The notes beneath the pieces are model-generated. The model did no database searches. It had not been told where the DNA came from and was given only the letters and a program-made list of their open reading frames with translations. This document shows, one piece after another, positions 8,373 to 16,140 of a stretch of 64,000 nt of DNA (position 1 is its first letter; each line of letters opens with the position of its first letter). Origin of the DNA: Rufibacter latericius. Its GTDB lineage: Bacteria > Bacteroidota > Bacteroidia > Cytophagales > Hymenobacteraceae. Location: positions 627,666 to 691,665 of the forward strand of contig NZ_RJJD01000008.1 of NCBI RefSeq assembly GCF_003721515.1. The letters run 5' to 3'. The position numbers and the translations under genes were made by a program.

Positions 8373-8807
8373 TTATTTCACGGAGATCTGGTGTTTCACT
8401 ACTTTCTGCTCCACTTTAGGGACAGAGATGTGCAGAACACCGTTCTCAAACTGGGCATCAATTCCTGAAGCATCTACGTGCTCTGGCAATTGGAAAGCCC
8501 GTCTGAACTTCCCGTACAGGTTCTCTACCCGGTGGTACTTCTGACCTTCGCTTTCTTTGTTGAAAGGACGCTCGCCGCTTACGCGCAATACCCCTTCTTC
8601 AAACTCCACATTGATGTTCTCTTTGGTAAGACCAGGCAAAGCCAGTTCTACTTCGTAGCTTTTCTCAGTCTCCCAAAGGTCAACGGCTGGAGTAAAGCCT
8701 TGCACACGGCGGTTGTTCACGGTGTCTTGAAAGAAGTTGTCTAACAGGCTGCTAAACGTTTGCGGAGCTCTGCCTTGCAATACCGGATGTTGTCTTACAG
8801 TTGTCAT
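8373..8807 (-). CDS. Small heat-shock protein, Hsp20/alpha-crystallin family
   Basis: A 144-residue ATP-independent holdase that binds unfolding proteins in the cytoplasm. The alpha-crystallin domain covers about residues 38-140: it opens with TPAVDLWETEKSYEVELALPG, contains INVEFEEGVLRVSGER, and ends with the beta-strand pair around FENGVLHISVPK. The short N-terminal arm has an FFQDTVNNRR stretch typical of Bacteroidota members. The C-terminal anchor is HQISVK, holding an I-x-V motif used in oligomer assembly. It is a single-gene unit with its own terminator; no inverted-repeat CIRCE-like operator was seen upstream. Confidence 0.93.
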   Translation of the reverse strand: MTTVRQHPVLQGRAPQTFSSLLDNFFQDTVNNRRVQGFTPAVDLWETEKSYEVELALPGLTKENINVEFEEGVLRVSGERPFNKESEGQKYHRVENLYGKFRRAFQLPEHVDASGIDAQFENGVLHISVPKVEQKVVKHQISVK

Positions 8808-9173
8808 TGTCTTTATCTTTTAGGTTTCGACTTTCACTTGGATACATACCTATTATTAAATTTTGTACCAATTGAAAATAAAAGCAAAAAGAAGACACTA
8901 CGTCATACATAAACAGATTTTAAAAATATCAAACAGACATTTTGTCTACAAAACAGGTTTACATGTGGCCATTTGATCCTAAGCTTGCTTCAATCACGAG
9001 GAATTGGAAACGCATTAGCAACATAGGCTAGCTGCAGTTCTGATGGCTGATGATCCTCACACTGGATTTTGCTCTCTGATTTTTCTAGTTCTTGTTTTAA
9101 GGATGGTTTCTAAAAAACCCTACCAAAACGTTGTATGCTGTACCTGGCTTGTTTTATCTACAATCTTTAGCTG

Positions 9174-9239
9174 AGGCTATCGCCTCACTGAATTTGCAAA
9201 CTTTAGATCATTATGGCTCCAAGACGCAGACTTGAACCA
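9174..9239 (+). repeat. 66-bp dispersed repeat, copy A
   Basis: Matches the reverse complement of 26416-26481 at about 52 of 66 positions without gaps. The best-kept parts are CGCCTCACTG, GCTCCAAG and CAGACTTGAACCA. Confidence 0.7.
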
Positions 9240-9609
9240 TGTAAGAAATGGAGCAGTTCACCTGCAGCAGGTCGTGCCGAAGGCCTACCATGAGGCTGAG
9301 GCACGGCCTGACGCACGGAAGAACCCAACAAGCACCAACGGCCTAAGTGAGCTATGGAACAGAGCACGGTTTCCAGGTGGTACTCTCAAGAGAAGAAAAG
9401 ACTGTCTGAGCGTCAGCGAGTTTCTTTTCTTCTTGATTCTTTTGGTTAGGTTGAGCATCAAGGAGAAAAGTAACAAACGCGGGCAGACCGCGACTTCAGC
9501 TCTGAGGCTTGGTAGGGAGAGATTGAAAGGTAAAGGCTTAAAGCTAACCTGAAAGGCAGTCATGGTCGTTGGTGAGAACCCCAACAACGGGGCCGAACAA
9601 CAAAAGAAG

Positions 9610-9637
9610 TCATCCCCCTACCCCCTTCAAAGGGGAC
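9610..9637 (+). repeat. CCCCCTTCAAAGGGG-type dispersed repeat
   Basis: TCATCCCCCTA followed by CCCCCTTCAAAGGGGAC. It is the same family as both ends of the inverted-repeat element at 35693-35869. Confidence 0.65.
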
Positions 9638-9696
9638 CAACCTCAGGAAGCGCAGTTTAGGTACTTTGAACTGGTTAAGCCACAACCGCAAAAGAC

Positions 9697-9753
9697 AAAA
9701 GCCTTCTGTTTAGAGCCCTTTTCCCAAAAACGGGCTCCAAACAGAAGGCTTTT
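9697..9753 (-). terminator. Long terminator with a nested 3'-end palindrome
   Basis: A 22-bp stem with one mismatch, starting AAAAGCCTTCTG and ending CAGAAGGCTTTT, 17 bp after the amidohydrolase stop. The inner part, 9708-9742 (GTTTAGAGCCC ... GGGCTCCAAAC), is copy 4 of the dispersed palindrome, so the outer terminator stem wraps around it. Confidence 0.85.
9708..9742. repeat. 3'-end palindrome, copy 4
   Basis: Inner portion of the amidohydrolase terminator. Arms GTTTAGAGCCC and GGGCTCCAAAC flank a TTTTCCCAAAAA centre. Confidence 0.7.
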
Positions 9754-9769
9754 AACAAAGGCCGACAAC

Positions 9770-10975
9770 TTACAACTGATTTGATAATGCCTGAAGCTCG
9801 CTTATGGCTAACCAAGCCATCAATCCACTCCCCACTTCCAGAGCCGCTTCATCAATGTTAAAGGTAGGGGTGTGTACACCTGAGGTGATGCCGCGTTCCT
9901 CGTTGCGGGTTCCCAGGCGATAGAAGCAGGCATCGGTTTGCTGGGAGTAATAGGCGAAGTCCTCGGCGGCCATCCACATGTCCAGTTCTACTACGTTCTC
10001 AGAACCCAAATAGGCTTGAGCAGCGGCACTCGCGCGGGCCACTAACGCAGGGTCGTTCTTCAGGAAGGGATAACCATCCATGATGTTGATCTCGCAGGAA
10101 CCGCCCATGCTTTCGCACAGGCCTTCCGCTAGCTTCTTTATTTTCTGTTTGGCTTCGGATCGCCAAGCTTCGTCCATGGTTCGGAAAGTTCCTTCTATTT
10201 TAACTTCTCCGGGAATCACGTTGGTGGCGCCGTTCGCGATCACTTTCCCGAAGGACAAGACGGAAGGGGTTTTCGGGTTGGCGCGGCGGCTCACAATCTG
10301 TTGCAGCGCCACCAGCAAATGAGCCGAAATCAGGACGGGGTCTACCAGCTGCTCGGGCAAACCGCCGTGACCGCCTTTGCCGTGCACCGTGATGTAGATT
10401 TCATCAGCGGAGGCCATGTACATACCGGAGCGGAACCCCACTTTGCCGGCGGGCAGAAACGGAAACACGTGCTGCCCCATGATGCTTTTTGGGGCCGGAT
10501 TCTCTAAAACGCCTTCTTTAATCATCAGCGAAGCACCTCCTGGAAACTTCTCCTCGCCGGGTTGGAAAATAAGCTTCACCGTGCCTTCAAACTCTTCCCG
10601 CAGCTCCTGCAGAATACGGGCAGTAGTCAATAAAGAAGAAGTATGCACATCATGCCCACAGGCATGCATCACCCCTTCGTTCTTTGATTTATAAGTCACC
10701 TCGTTCGTCTCCAGAATAGGCAGAGCATCCAGGTCGGCACGTAGGGCGGTGGTGGCTTTCTCGGGATTACGGCCTTTCACCAGGGCTACCACACCGGTTT
10801 CAGTCACGCGCTCCGGCTCCAGTCCGTATTCCTGCAGTTTCCGGAACACATACCCTGATGTTTCAAACTCTTGGAAAGACAGTTCTGGGTGTTGGTGCAG
10901 GTGCTGCCGGGTAGAGACGGTATCAGCCGCGTATTTCCGGGCGAGTTCCTGAACACGGGTAACTAAATCTTGCAT
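9770..10975 (-). CDS. M20-family amidohydrolase (N-acyl amino acid hydrolase-like)
   Basis: A 401-residue M20D-type metallohydrolase that removes acyl groups from amino acids or related conjugates. I chose ATG at 10975; the longer frame to 11038 would need a TTG lying inside a palindrome. Metal-binding and catalytic motifs are ACGHDVHTS (Cys106, His108, His111), FQPGEE (Glu141-142), HGKGGHGG in the lid domain (about 185-300) and AAEDFAYY near the C-terminus. Family members include IAA-amino-acid hydrolases and hippurate hydrolases; the natural substrate here is unknown. No signal peptide, so cytoplasmic. A TACCTTTG box lies 28-35 bp upstream and a long terminator follows. Confidence 0.9.
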   Translation of the reverse strand: MQDLVTRVQELARKYAADTVSTRQHLHQHPELSFQEFETSGYVFRKLQEYGLEPERVTETGVVALVKGRNPEKATTALRADLDALPILETNEVTYKSKNEGVMHACGHDVHTSSLLTTARILQELREEFEGTVKLIFQPGEEKFPGGASLMIKEGVLENPAPKSIMGQHVFPFLPAGKVGFRSGMYMASADEIYITVHGKGGHGGLPEQLVDPVLISAHLLVALQQIVSRRANPKTPSVLSFGKVIANGATNVIPGEVKIEGTFRTMDEAWRSEAKQKIKKLAEGLCESMGGSCEINIMDGYPFLKNDPALVARASAAAQAYLGSENVVELDMWMAAEDFAYYSQQTDACFYRLGTRNEERGITSGVHTPTFNIDEAALEVGSGLMAWLAISELQALSNQL

Positions 10976-11002
10976 GGCAAAAGAAGTAATAGATAAGTGC
11001 TG

Positions 11003-11010
11003 CAAAGGTA
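11003..11010 (-). promoter_or_regulatory. -7 box upstream of the M20 amidohydrolase
   Basis: TACCTTTG on the minus strand, an exact fit to TAnnTTTG, 28 bp before the chosen ATG. No clear -33 TTG at the expected distance; the palindrome at 11029-11070 occupies that region. Confidence 0.4.
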
Positions 11011-11028
11011 AGGGTATAAAACTATTCC

Positions 11029-11070
11029 GCCGTTTCAAGGCTGCTTCCTGAAAAACAGCCTTGAAACGGC
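11029..11070. repeat. 3'-end palindrome copy 5, perfect 15-bp stem
   Basis: GCCGTTTCAAGGCTG and its exact reverse complement around a 12-nt centre (CTTCCTGAAAAA). It lies 28 bp after the SPOR-like lipoprotein gene and just upstream of the amidohydrolase promoter. No T run follows on the minus strand, so it is not a canonical terminator. Confidence 0.85.
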
Positions 11071-11097
11071 AGATGAAAAAGCTAGCGTTTTACGGCC

Positions 11098-11655
11098 TTA
11101 TTTGGGAATATTGATAGTTTCCTGCACCAACAAGGCATTAGGCAACAGGTCCTGAATCTTGTTCAAGGCATTCTGTGCCTCCACGCGGGTGAAGAAATCG
11201 CCTATTTTAAGTTGGTAGGTGGGCTGCTTGTAAGTGAGGTAATCTTTCTCCTCAGGCAGACGGCGGATGATGTTGTTGCGCAGGTTCATGGCTGTTTGGC
11301 GCTCAATGCCGGTATAAGCCAGAATGCGGTACCCAGCCGCGTACTTGATGTTCCGTTGCACCTGCGCCACACTATCCATAAGCAAGGTCACCTGTGGACC
11401 TACGTGATTGGTGGGTGCCGCCGGAGCCATGGGCTCAGCGCCGCCTTTAGGGGCAGCGGGAAACGTAGGCCGGTATTTCTTGGTGTCTACCAGGGTAGCG
11501 GTGCCCGCGCCTTTTTTGTCACCGGAGCGGCTGCTGGAAGCACTTCCGTTCCCGTTGTTGGTGGAAGAGCTTGTAGTGCCGGTGGCAGCGCAACTCATCA
11601 TGGCGCCCAAACAGAGGAAAGCAAAAATTCTAAAGGTCATTTTTCTCCAAATCAT
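11098..11655 (-). CDS. Lipoprotein with C-terminal SPOR-like domain
   Basis: A 185-residue protein with a lipoprotein signal (lipobox AMMSC, Cys at about residue 22), a Ser/Gly/Asn-rich linker (about 25-50), a Pro/Ala-rich segment to about 85, and a C-terminal domain (about 105-185: YRILAYTGIERQTAMNL ... YQLKIGDFFTRVEAQNAL). Its YxLKxGxFxxxxxAxxxL pattern resembles SPOR peptidoglycan-binding repeats, so attachment to the outer membrane with contact to septal or lateral murein is likely but inferred. Its ATG at 11655 overlaps the deoC stop by 4 bp; an alternative in-frame ATG is at 11640 and would keep the lipobox. Confidence 0.75.
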   Translation of the reverse strand: MIWRKMTFRIFAFLCLGAMMSCAATGTTSSSTNNGNGSASSSRSGDKKGAGTATLVDTKKYRPTFPAAPKGGAEPMAPAAPTNHVGPQVTLLMDSVAQVQRNIKYAAGYRILAYTGIERQTAMNLRNNIIRRLPEEKDYLTYKQPTYQLKIGDFFTRVEAQNALNKIQDLLPNALLVQETINIPK

Positions 11656-12332
11656 AGCAATGAAACGCCGGAGGATGTTCCAATCCGGTCTGCTCCTGCC
11701 TTCACCAACGCAAGGGCGGCTTCCTTAGTTTTGATACCTCCAGAAGCTTTAATTTTAATATGTTTGGGTAGGTTGGCGCGCATGAGCAACACGTCTTCAA
11801 TCTGCGCTCCGCTGGCGGCATATCCGGTAGAAGTTTTCACAAAATCAACCTCGGCTTCCACGCAGATCTGGCAAATCTGCACAATTTCCTCAGATGTCAA
11901 CAAAGCAGTCTCGATGATCACCTTCAGGATAGAGTTCTTGAAGTGGCAAAGGGTGCTCAGCTCATGCAGCTCAGACATCACCTCGTCATGCTTCCCGGAT
12001 TTAAACGCAGCAATGTTCATCACCACATCGATCTCAGTGGCACCTTCAGACAAGGCTTGGTGCGCCTCAAAAAACTTCACTTTGGCCAATTGATACCCGA
12101 ACGGAAAGCCAACCACAGTAGCCACTTGTACCCCGGTATCCTGCAGGGCGGCTACCGCCTGACGCACAAAACAAGGTGGCACACACACCGCCGCAAACCT
12201 ATGCTGGATCGCTTCCTGGCAGAGTTGTGCCACCATGGCTTTGGTGGTATCAGGCCTGAGCACCGTATGGTCTATATACGGTGCCAGGCTCTGTTCCGGA
12301 GAAATCAAAGATTTAGTCTTCAAGGAGAACAC
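11652..12332 (-). CDS. deoC: Deoxyribose-phosphate aldolase
   Basis: A 226-residue class I aldolase splitting 2-deoxyribose-5-phosphate into glyceraldehyde-3-phosphate and acetaldehyde, in deoxynucleoside breakdown. Motifs: [10 protein letters not shown] at the N-terminus, GFPFGYQ, EIDVVMN, the Schiff-base lysine region DFVKTSTGY (Lys at about 164) and [11 protein letters not shown] (second catalytic Lys). No ATG precedes IDHTVL, so the start is GTG at 12332 or TTG at 12323. With GTG the gene overlaps the 3' end of secA by 20 bp. It also overlaps the downstream lipoprotein gene by 4 bp. The association with secA looks positional, not metabolic. Confidence 0.93.
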   Translation of the reverse strand: MFSLKTKSLISPEQSLAPYIDHTVLRPDTTKAMVAQLCQEAIQHRFAAVCVPPCFVRQAVAALQDTGVQVATVVGFPFGYQLAKVKFFEAHQALSEGATEIDVVMNIAAFKSGKHDEVMSELHELSTLCHFKNSILKVIIETALLTSEEIVQICQICVEAEVDFVKTSTGYAASGAQIEDVLLMRANLPKHIKIKASGGIKTKEAALALVKAGADRIGTSSGVSLL

Positions 12333-15300
12333 AACGGTTGTTGAGCAAATCGTTTTCCACGTTTTTGAACTTCACGTCCTTCATGACCCGTCCATCTGAA
12401 TACATCACATTGACGCGGTCATTGCGGCCGGCGTGCTTCTCTACCCTGATAGGCGCCTGCTTAGGAGCAGCGGCCTGTGGCATAGAGGGCATACCTTGCG
12501 TTGGTTCTTCCAGGGTGGAATGCACCTCTTCTTTCTGCTCGTGCAGTTTTGGAGGTCTCGGTGCCTGGGTCTGACGTGCTTCCTGTACCGGAGCAGGTGC
12601 CTCCTGCTGTACCGGAAGATCTGCCTTGAACAGGAAGGAAACGGTTTCTTCGTTCACCTTGCTGATCATGCGCTTGAACAACTCAAAAGACTCGAACTTG
12701 TAGATCAACAACGGATCTTTCTGCTCATACACGGCATTCTGCACGCTCTGTTTCAAGTCGTCCATCTCGCGCAGGTGCTGGGTCCAGGCTTGGTCAATGG
12801 TAGCCAGCGTGATTACTTTCTCCACCGTCTTGATCAGCTCGCGGCCATGGCTTTTCACCACTTTCTCTAAGTTGGCAACGGCAGTGATCTGCTTACGACC
12901 ATCGGTAAACGGCACGGCGATGTTCTCAATCATCGGGCCACGGTTCTCATAGATATCAGCCATGATAGGTGCCGATTGGTCCATGATCTGGTGGTTTTTG
13001 GCCAGGTAGAAATCCAGGGCCTCGTTGTACAGACGATCAATCACCACATCTACCGCTTGTCCGGCTAACTCCGGCGCGGTGATAGTTGAGTTGAAGCCAT
13101 ACACTCTGATGATGTGCAACAGGAAGTCTTCGTGGTTTCCGGTGGCTTTGTAGGTCTGTACGATATCCTCGGCGGTATCATAGATCATGTTCCAGATATC
13201 CAGCTCCAGACGCTCGCCGTAAAGAGCGTTGCGGCGGCGCTTGTACACAACTTCACGTTGGGCGTTCATCACGTCATCGTACTCCAACAGGCGCTTACGG
13301 GTACCGAAGTTGTTTTCCTCTACTTTCTTCTGCGCTCTTTCAATGGAGTTGGTGATCATGGAGTGCTGAATCACTTCGCCTTCCTCCAGACCCATTCTAT
13401 CCATCAAACGGGCAATACGGTCAGAACCGAACAGACGCATCAAGCTGTCTTCCAATGATACGAAGAACTGGGATGATCCCGGGTCACCCTGACGGCCTGA
13501 ACGACCACGCAACTGACGGTCTACCCGACGGGACTCGTGACGCTCCGTCCCGATAATGGCCAATCCGCCCGCAGCTTTTGACTCTGGGGTAAGTTTAATA
13601 TCCGTACCACGACCTGCCATGTTAGTAGCGATGGTCACCGTACTTGGCTTACCAGCTTCAGCCACGATTTCGGCCTCGCGTTGGTGTTGCTTCGCGTTCA
13701 ATACCTGGTGAGGAATTCCGCGCAGTTTGAGCATACGGCTTACCAACTCCGAGATCTCTACGGAAGTGGTACCTACCAGAACCGGACGGCCTTGTTTGGT
13801 CAGCTCCTGGATTTCCTCTGAAACGGCATTGTATTTCTCACGCATGGTCTTGTAGACCTTGTCGTGCTCGTCTTTGCGTTGGGCAACACGGTTCGTAGGA
13901 ATCACCACCACGTCCAGCTTGTAGATTTCCCAGAACTCACCGGCTTCGGTCTCGGCAGTACCGGTCATACCAGCCAGTTTGTGGTACATCCGGAAGTAGT
14001 TCTGTAAAGTCACGGTAGCGTAGGTCTGAGTAGCATCTTCCACGCGCACGTTTTCTTTTGCTTCAATAGCCTGGTGCAATCCGTCTGAGTACCGACGGCC
14101 TTCCATCACGCGGCCGGTCTGCTCGTCCACGATCTTCACTTTGTGGTCATCGGTCACGATGTACTCGGTGTCTTTCTCGAACAGGGTGTAGGCTTTGAGC
14201 AACTGGTTGATGGTGTGCACACGCTGTGATTTCTCCTGGTACTCCTGGATCAGGCGCTCTTTCTCGTGCAGTTTTTCATCGGCAGACAGTTCTTTGTGGC
14301 TCTCAATGTTGGCCAACTCCGTCCCGATGTCTGGCAAGATGAACAGGTGCGGGTCTTCTCCCTGACCGGTGATCAGGTCAATACCTTTCTCAGTGAGTTC
14401 AATCTGGTTGTGTTTCTCGTCAATGGTGAAGTACAAAGGCTTATCGGCCTCTGGCATCTGACGGGCGTGGTCTTGCAGGTAGAAGGCTTCGGTTTTCAGC
14501 AATTGCTGACGAACACCCGTCTCGCTCAGGAATTTAATTAACGGCTTGTTTTTAGGCAAACCTCTAAAGGCTCTGAATAAGGCTAGGCCGCCTTCTTTGT
14601 CGTTTCCTTCTTTGATCAGGCGCTTGGCTTCTACCAGGTAGTTACCCACTAATTTCCGCTGAGCTTCTACCAGGGCGGCAACGCGAGGCTTCAACACGTA
14701 GAATTCGTGTTCATCGCCTCGTGGCACCGGACCAGAGATAATCAATGGGGTACGGGCATCGTCAATCAGCACGGAGTCCACCTCATCCACCATGGCGTAG
14801 TGGTGCTTGCGCTGCACCAGTTCACCGGGCTCGCGGGACATGTTGTCGCGCAGGTAGTCAAAGCCAAATTCGTTGTTGGTACCGTAGGTGATATCCGCTA
14901 AATAGGCATTGCGGCGCGCATCTGTGTTGGGTTGGTGCTTGTCAATACAGTCAATGGTGATGCCGTGGAACTCAAACAAAGGCGCCATCCACTCAGAGTC
15001 ACGCTTGGCCAGGTAGTCATTCACGGTTACCACGTGTACCCCACGTTTGGCCAGGGCGTTCAGGAAAGCGGGCAAGGTAGCCACTAAGGTTTTACCTTCA
15101 CCAGTCGCCATCTCGGCAATTTTACCCTGGTGAAGCACAATACCACCTATCAACTGCACGTCATAGTGGAGCATGTCCCAGACCACTTCAGTACCGGCGG
15201 CAATCCATTTATTTAACCACACGGCTTGGTCGCCGTTGATCTGCACGTTTGGCTTACGAGAGGCGAAGTTGCGGTCAAGGTCTGTGGCGGTAACTGTTAA

Positions 15301-15693
15301 CTGCCCGTTCTCTTTGAACCGGCGAGCCGTCTCTTTTACAATGGCAAAGGCCTGCGGCAACACTTCCATGAGCACTACTTCCAAGTCTTTGTTGCGGTCT
15401 TTCTCCAGGCTGTCAATCTCAGTAAAGATCTCTTCTTTCTGGGCGATGTCCAGTTCCGGCTCGTTCTCGATGCGCTGATAGAGAACCGTTACTTTATCAT
15501 CAATGGGCTTAAGACGATCTGCGATCACGGCTTGCACTTCCTGGGTGCGTGTCCGGAGCTGGTCATCAGAAAGGGAATTGAGCTTGGCAAACTCCTGATT
15601 GATGAGCGCTACGTACGGCAATACCCCTTTGATATCCCGCTCAGACTTGGTTCCGAATATCTTAGCGACCGTCTTCCCAACAAAATCAAACAT
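12313..15693 (-). CDS. secA: Preprotein translocase ATPase SecA
   Basis: The ATPase motor that drives unfolded preproteins through SecYEG. At 1126 residues it is longer than the about 900-residue E. coli protein; the extra length is spread through the motor and scaffold, as is usual in Bacteroidota. Walker A is GEGKT in [12 protein letters not shown], Walker B region [15 protein letters not shown], and helicase-like motif [16 protein letters not shown]. The C-terminus is a Pro/Gln/Glu-rich linker, then a short basic segment, with no Cys-rich zinc motif. TATTTTTG lies 34-41 bp upstream of the ATG. deoC and a lipoprotein gene follow with overlaps. Confidence 0.97.
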   Translation of the reverse strand: MFDFVGKTVAKIFGTKSERDIKGVLPYVALINQEFAKLNSLSDDQLRTRTQEVQAVIADRLKPIDDKVTVLYQRIENEPELDIAQKEEIFTEIDSLEKDRNKDLEVVLMEVLPQAFAIVKETARRFKENGQLTVTATDLDRNFASRKPNVQINGDQAVWLNKWIAAGTEVVWDMLHYDVQLIGGIVLHQGKIAEMATGEGKTLVATLPAFLNALAKRGVHVVTVNDYLAKRDSEWMAPLFEFHGITIDCIDKHQPNTDARRNAYLADITYGTNNEFGFDYLRDNMSREPGELVQRKHHYAMVDEVDSVLIDDARTPLIISGPVPRGDEHEFYVLKPRVAALVEAQRKLVGNYLVEAKRLIKEGNDKEGGLALFRAFRGLPKNKPLIKFLSETGVRQQLLKTEAFYLQDHARQMPEADKPLYFTIDEKHNQIELTEKGIDLITGQGEDPHLFILPDIGTELANIESHKELSADEKLHEKERLIQEYQEKSQRVHTINQLLKAYTLFEKDTEYIVTDDHKVKIVDEQTGRVMEGRRYSDGLHQAIEAKENVRVEDATQTYATVTLQNYFRMYHKLAGMTGTAETEAGEFWEIYKLDVVVIPTNRVAQRKDEHDKVYKTMREKYNAVSEEIQELTKQGRPVLVGTTSVEISELVSRMLKLRGIPHQVLNAKQHQREAEIVAEAGKPSTVTIATNMAGRGTDIKLTPESKAAGGLAIIGTERHESRRVDRQLRGRSGRQGDPGSSQFFVSLEDSLMRLFGSDRIARLMDRMGLEEGEVIQHSMITNSIERAQKKVEENNFGTRKRLLEYDDVMNAQREVVYKRRRNALYGERLELDIWNMIYDTAEDIVQTYKATGNHEDFLLHIIRVYGFNSTITAPELAGQAVDVVIDRLYNEALDFYLAKNHQIMDQSAPIMADIYENRGPMIENIAVPFTDGRKQITAVANLEKVVKSHGRELIKTVEKVITLATIDQAWTQHLREMDDLKQSVQNAVYEQKDPLLIYKFESFELFKRMISKVNEETVSFLFKADLPVQQEAPAPVQEARQTQAPRPPKLHEQKEEVHSTLEEPTQGMPSMPQAAAPKQAPIRVEKHAGRNDRVNVMYSDGRVMKDVKFKNVENDLLNNRCVLLED

Positions 15694-15726
15694 ATATAAC
15701 TAGTTAAAATGTACTTGAATCAATTT

Positions 15727-15734
15727 CAAAAATA
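15727..15734 (-). promoter_or_regulatory. -7 box upstream of secA
   Basis: TATTTTTG on the minus strand, an exact TAnnTTTG match, 33 bp before the ATG. The nearest TTG is only 15 bp upstream of it, so the -33 element is uncertain. Confidence 0.4.
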
Positions 15735-15860
15735 CGTGGTTTTTCCGACAATTTTCTACCTAGCTAAAACAATACCATTTACACAATAGTGCCCTGCGCC
15801 TGACGGGATGGCAGAGAAACTTAAAAAATGGCAAAATTGGCTGGATTAATAGATACCGGG

Positions 15861-15899
15861 CGCTTTAGACCCGCTTTTGCAGAAACCGCCCAGAAACGC
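15861..15899. repeat. 3'-end palindrome, degenerate copy 6
   Basis: CGCTTTAGACCCGC ... ACCGCCCAGAAACGC. The left arm is nearly identical to the copy at 29100-29139; the right arm has drifted. It lies 240 bp downstream of the GH1-reductase stop. Confidence 0.5.
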
Positions 15900-16069
15900 A
15901 TTTTCCTCTGGCGTAAACAAATAAGAGAAATTCTTTGATAGAACTAGCCCAGGACGTGGTTAGTTCAGAAGCTAAAGTCTCTTTCTACCCCATAGAGGGC
16001 GTTAGGGGCTGGTCTAAGGCTTTCCCTTACTTTCCTCTTTCCTGTTTGGGAAAGGATTTTATACAAAAA

Positions 16070-16123
16070 GTATCGTCCGTTTAGAGGCTGGTTTTTTAAA
16101 AACAGCCTCTAAACGGACGATAC
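16070..16123 (-). terminator. 54-nt terminator, perfect 21-bp stem with nested palindrome
   Basis: The arms 16070-16090 and 16103-16123 are exact reverse complements around a 12-nt centre (GTTTTTTAAAAA). A TTTTTGT run follows on the minus strand, 17 bp after the GH1-reductase stop. The inner part, 16079-16114 (GTTTAGAGGCTG ... CAGCCTCTAAAC), is copy 7 of the dispersed palindrome. Confidence 0.88.
16079..16114. repeat. 3'-end palindrome, copy 7
   Basis: Inner section of the 16070-16123 terminator. Stem bases GAGGCTG/CAGCCTC differ from other copies but pair perfectly. Confidence 0.75.
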
Positions 16124-16140
16124 ATAAAACACGTGTGGGC

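Larger units (their letters stand above)
8808..9769. other. Gene-free region with decayed repeat sequence
   Basis: About 960 bp with no credible gene. It contains the 66-bp dispersed repeat at 9174-9239; a nested inverted repeat at 9268-9310 (CAGGTCGTGCC against GGCACGGCCTG with a smaller inner stem); a purine/pyrimidine-rich imperfect hairpin at about 9388-9437; a CCCCCTTCAAAGGGG-type repeat at 9610-9637; and the amidohydrolase terminator at 9697-9753. Two overlapping open frames (9232-9552 plus, 9285-9587 minus) are rich in Arg, Ser and Lys with no recognisable domain, and I treat them as chance. The mosaic resembles an accumulation site for mobile-repeat remnants. Confidence 0.6.
15694..16140. 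other. Intergenic region with palindromes and a promoter
   Basis: 447 bp between the secA start and the 3' end of the GH1-reductase gene, both on the minus strand. It holds the secA -7 box (15727-15734), a degenerate dispersed palindrome (15861-15899), about 170 bp with no recognisable feature apart from a small CTTTCC/GGAAAG hairpin near 16034-16055, and the 54-nt terminator palindrome at 16070-16123. No gene seen. Confidence 0.6.

Noticed and set aside
9211-9240. GGTTCAAGTC-like tRNA T-arm in the 66-bp repeat
   Set aside because: Only the T-arm-like string is present; no acceptor stem, D-arm or anticodon arm, and it recurs as a repeat.
9232-9587. Overlapping open frames on both strands (106 and 100 codons)
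   Set aside because: Arg/Ser/Lys-rich, no domain, run through repeat-like sequence; likely chance.
10975-11038. TTG start giving a 422-residue amidohydrolase
   Set aside because: The TTG lies inside the 11029-11070 palindrome and the extra N-terminus matches no family feature.
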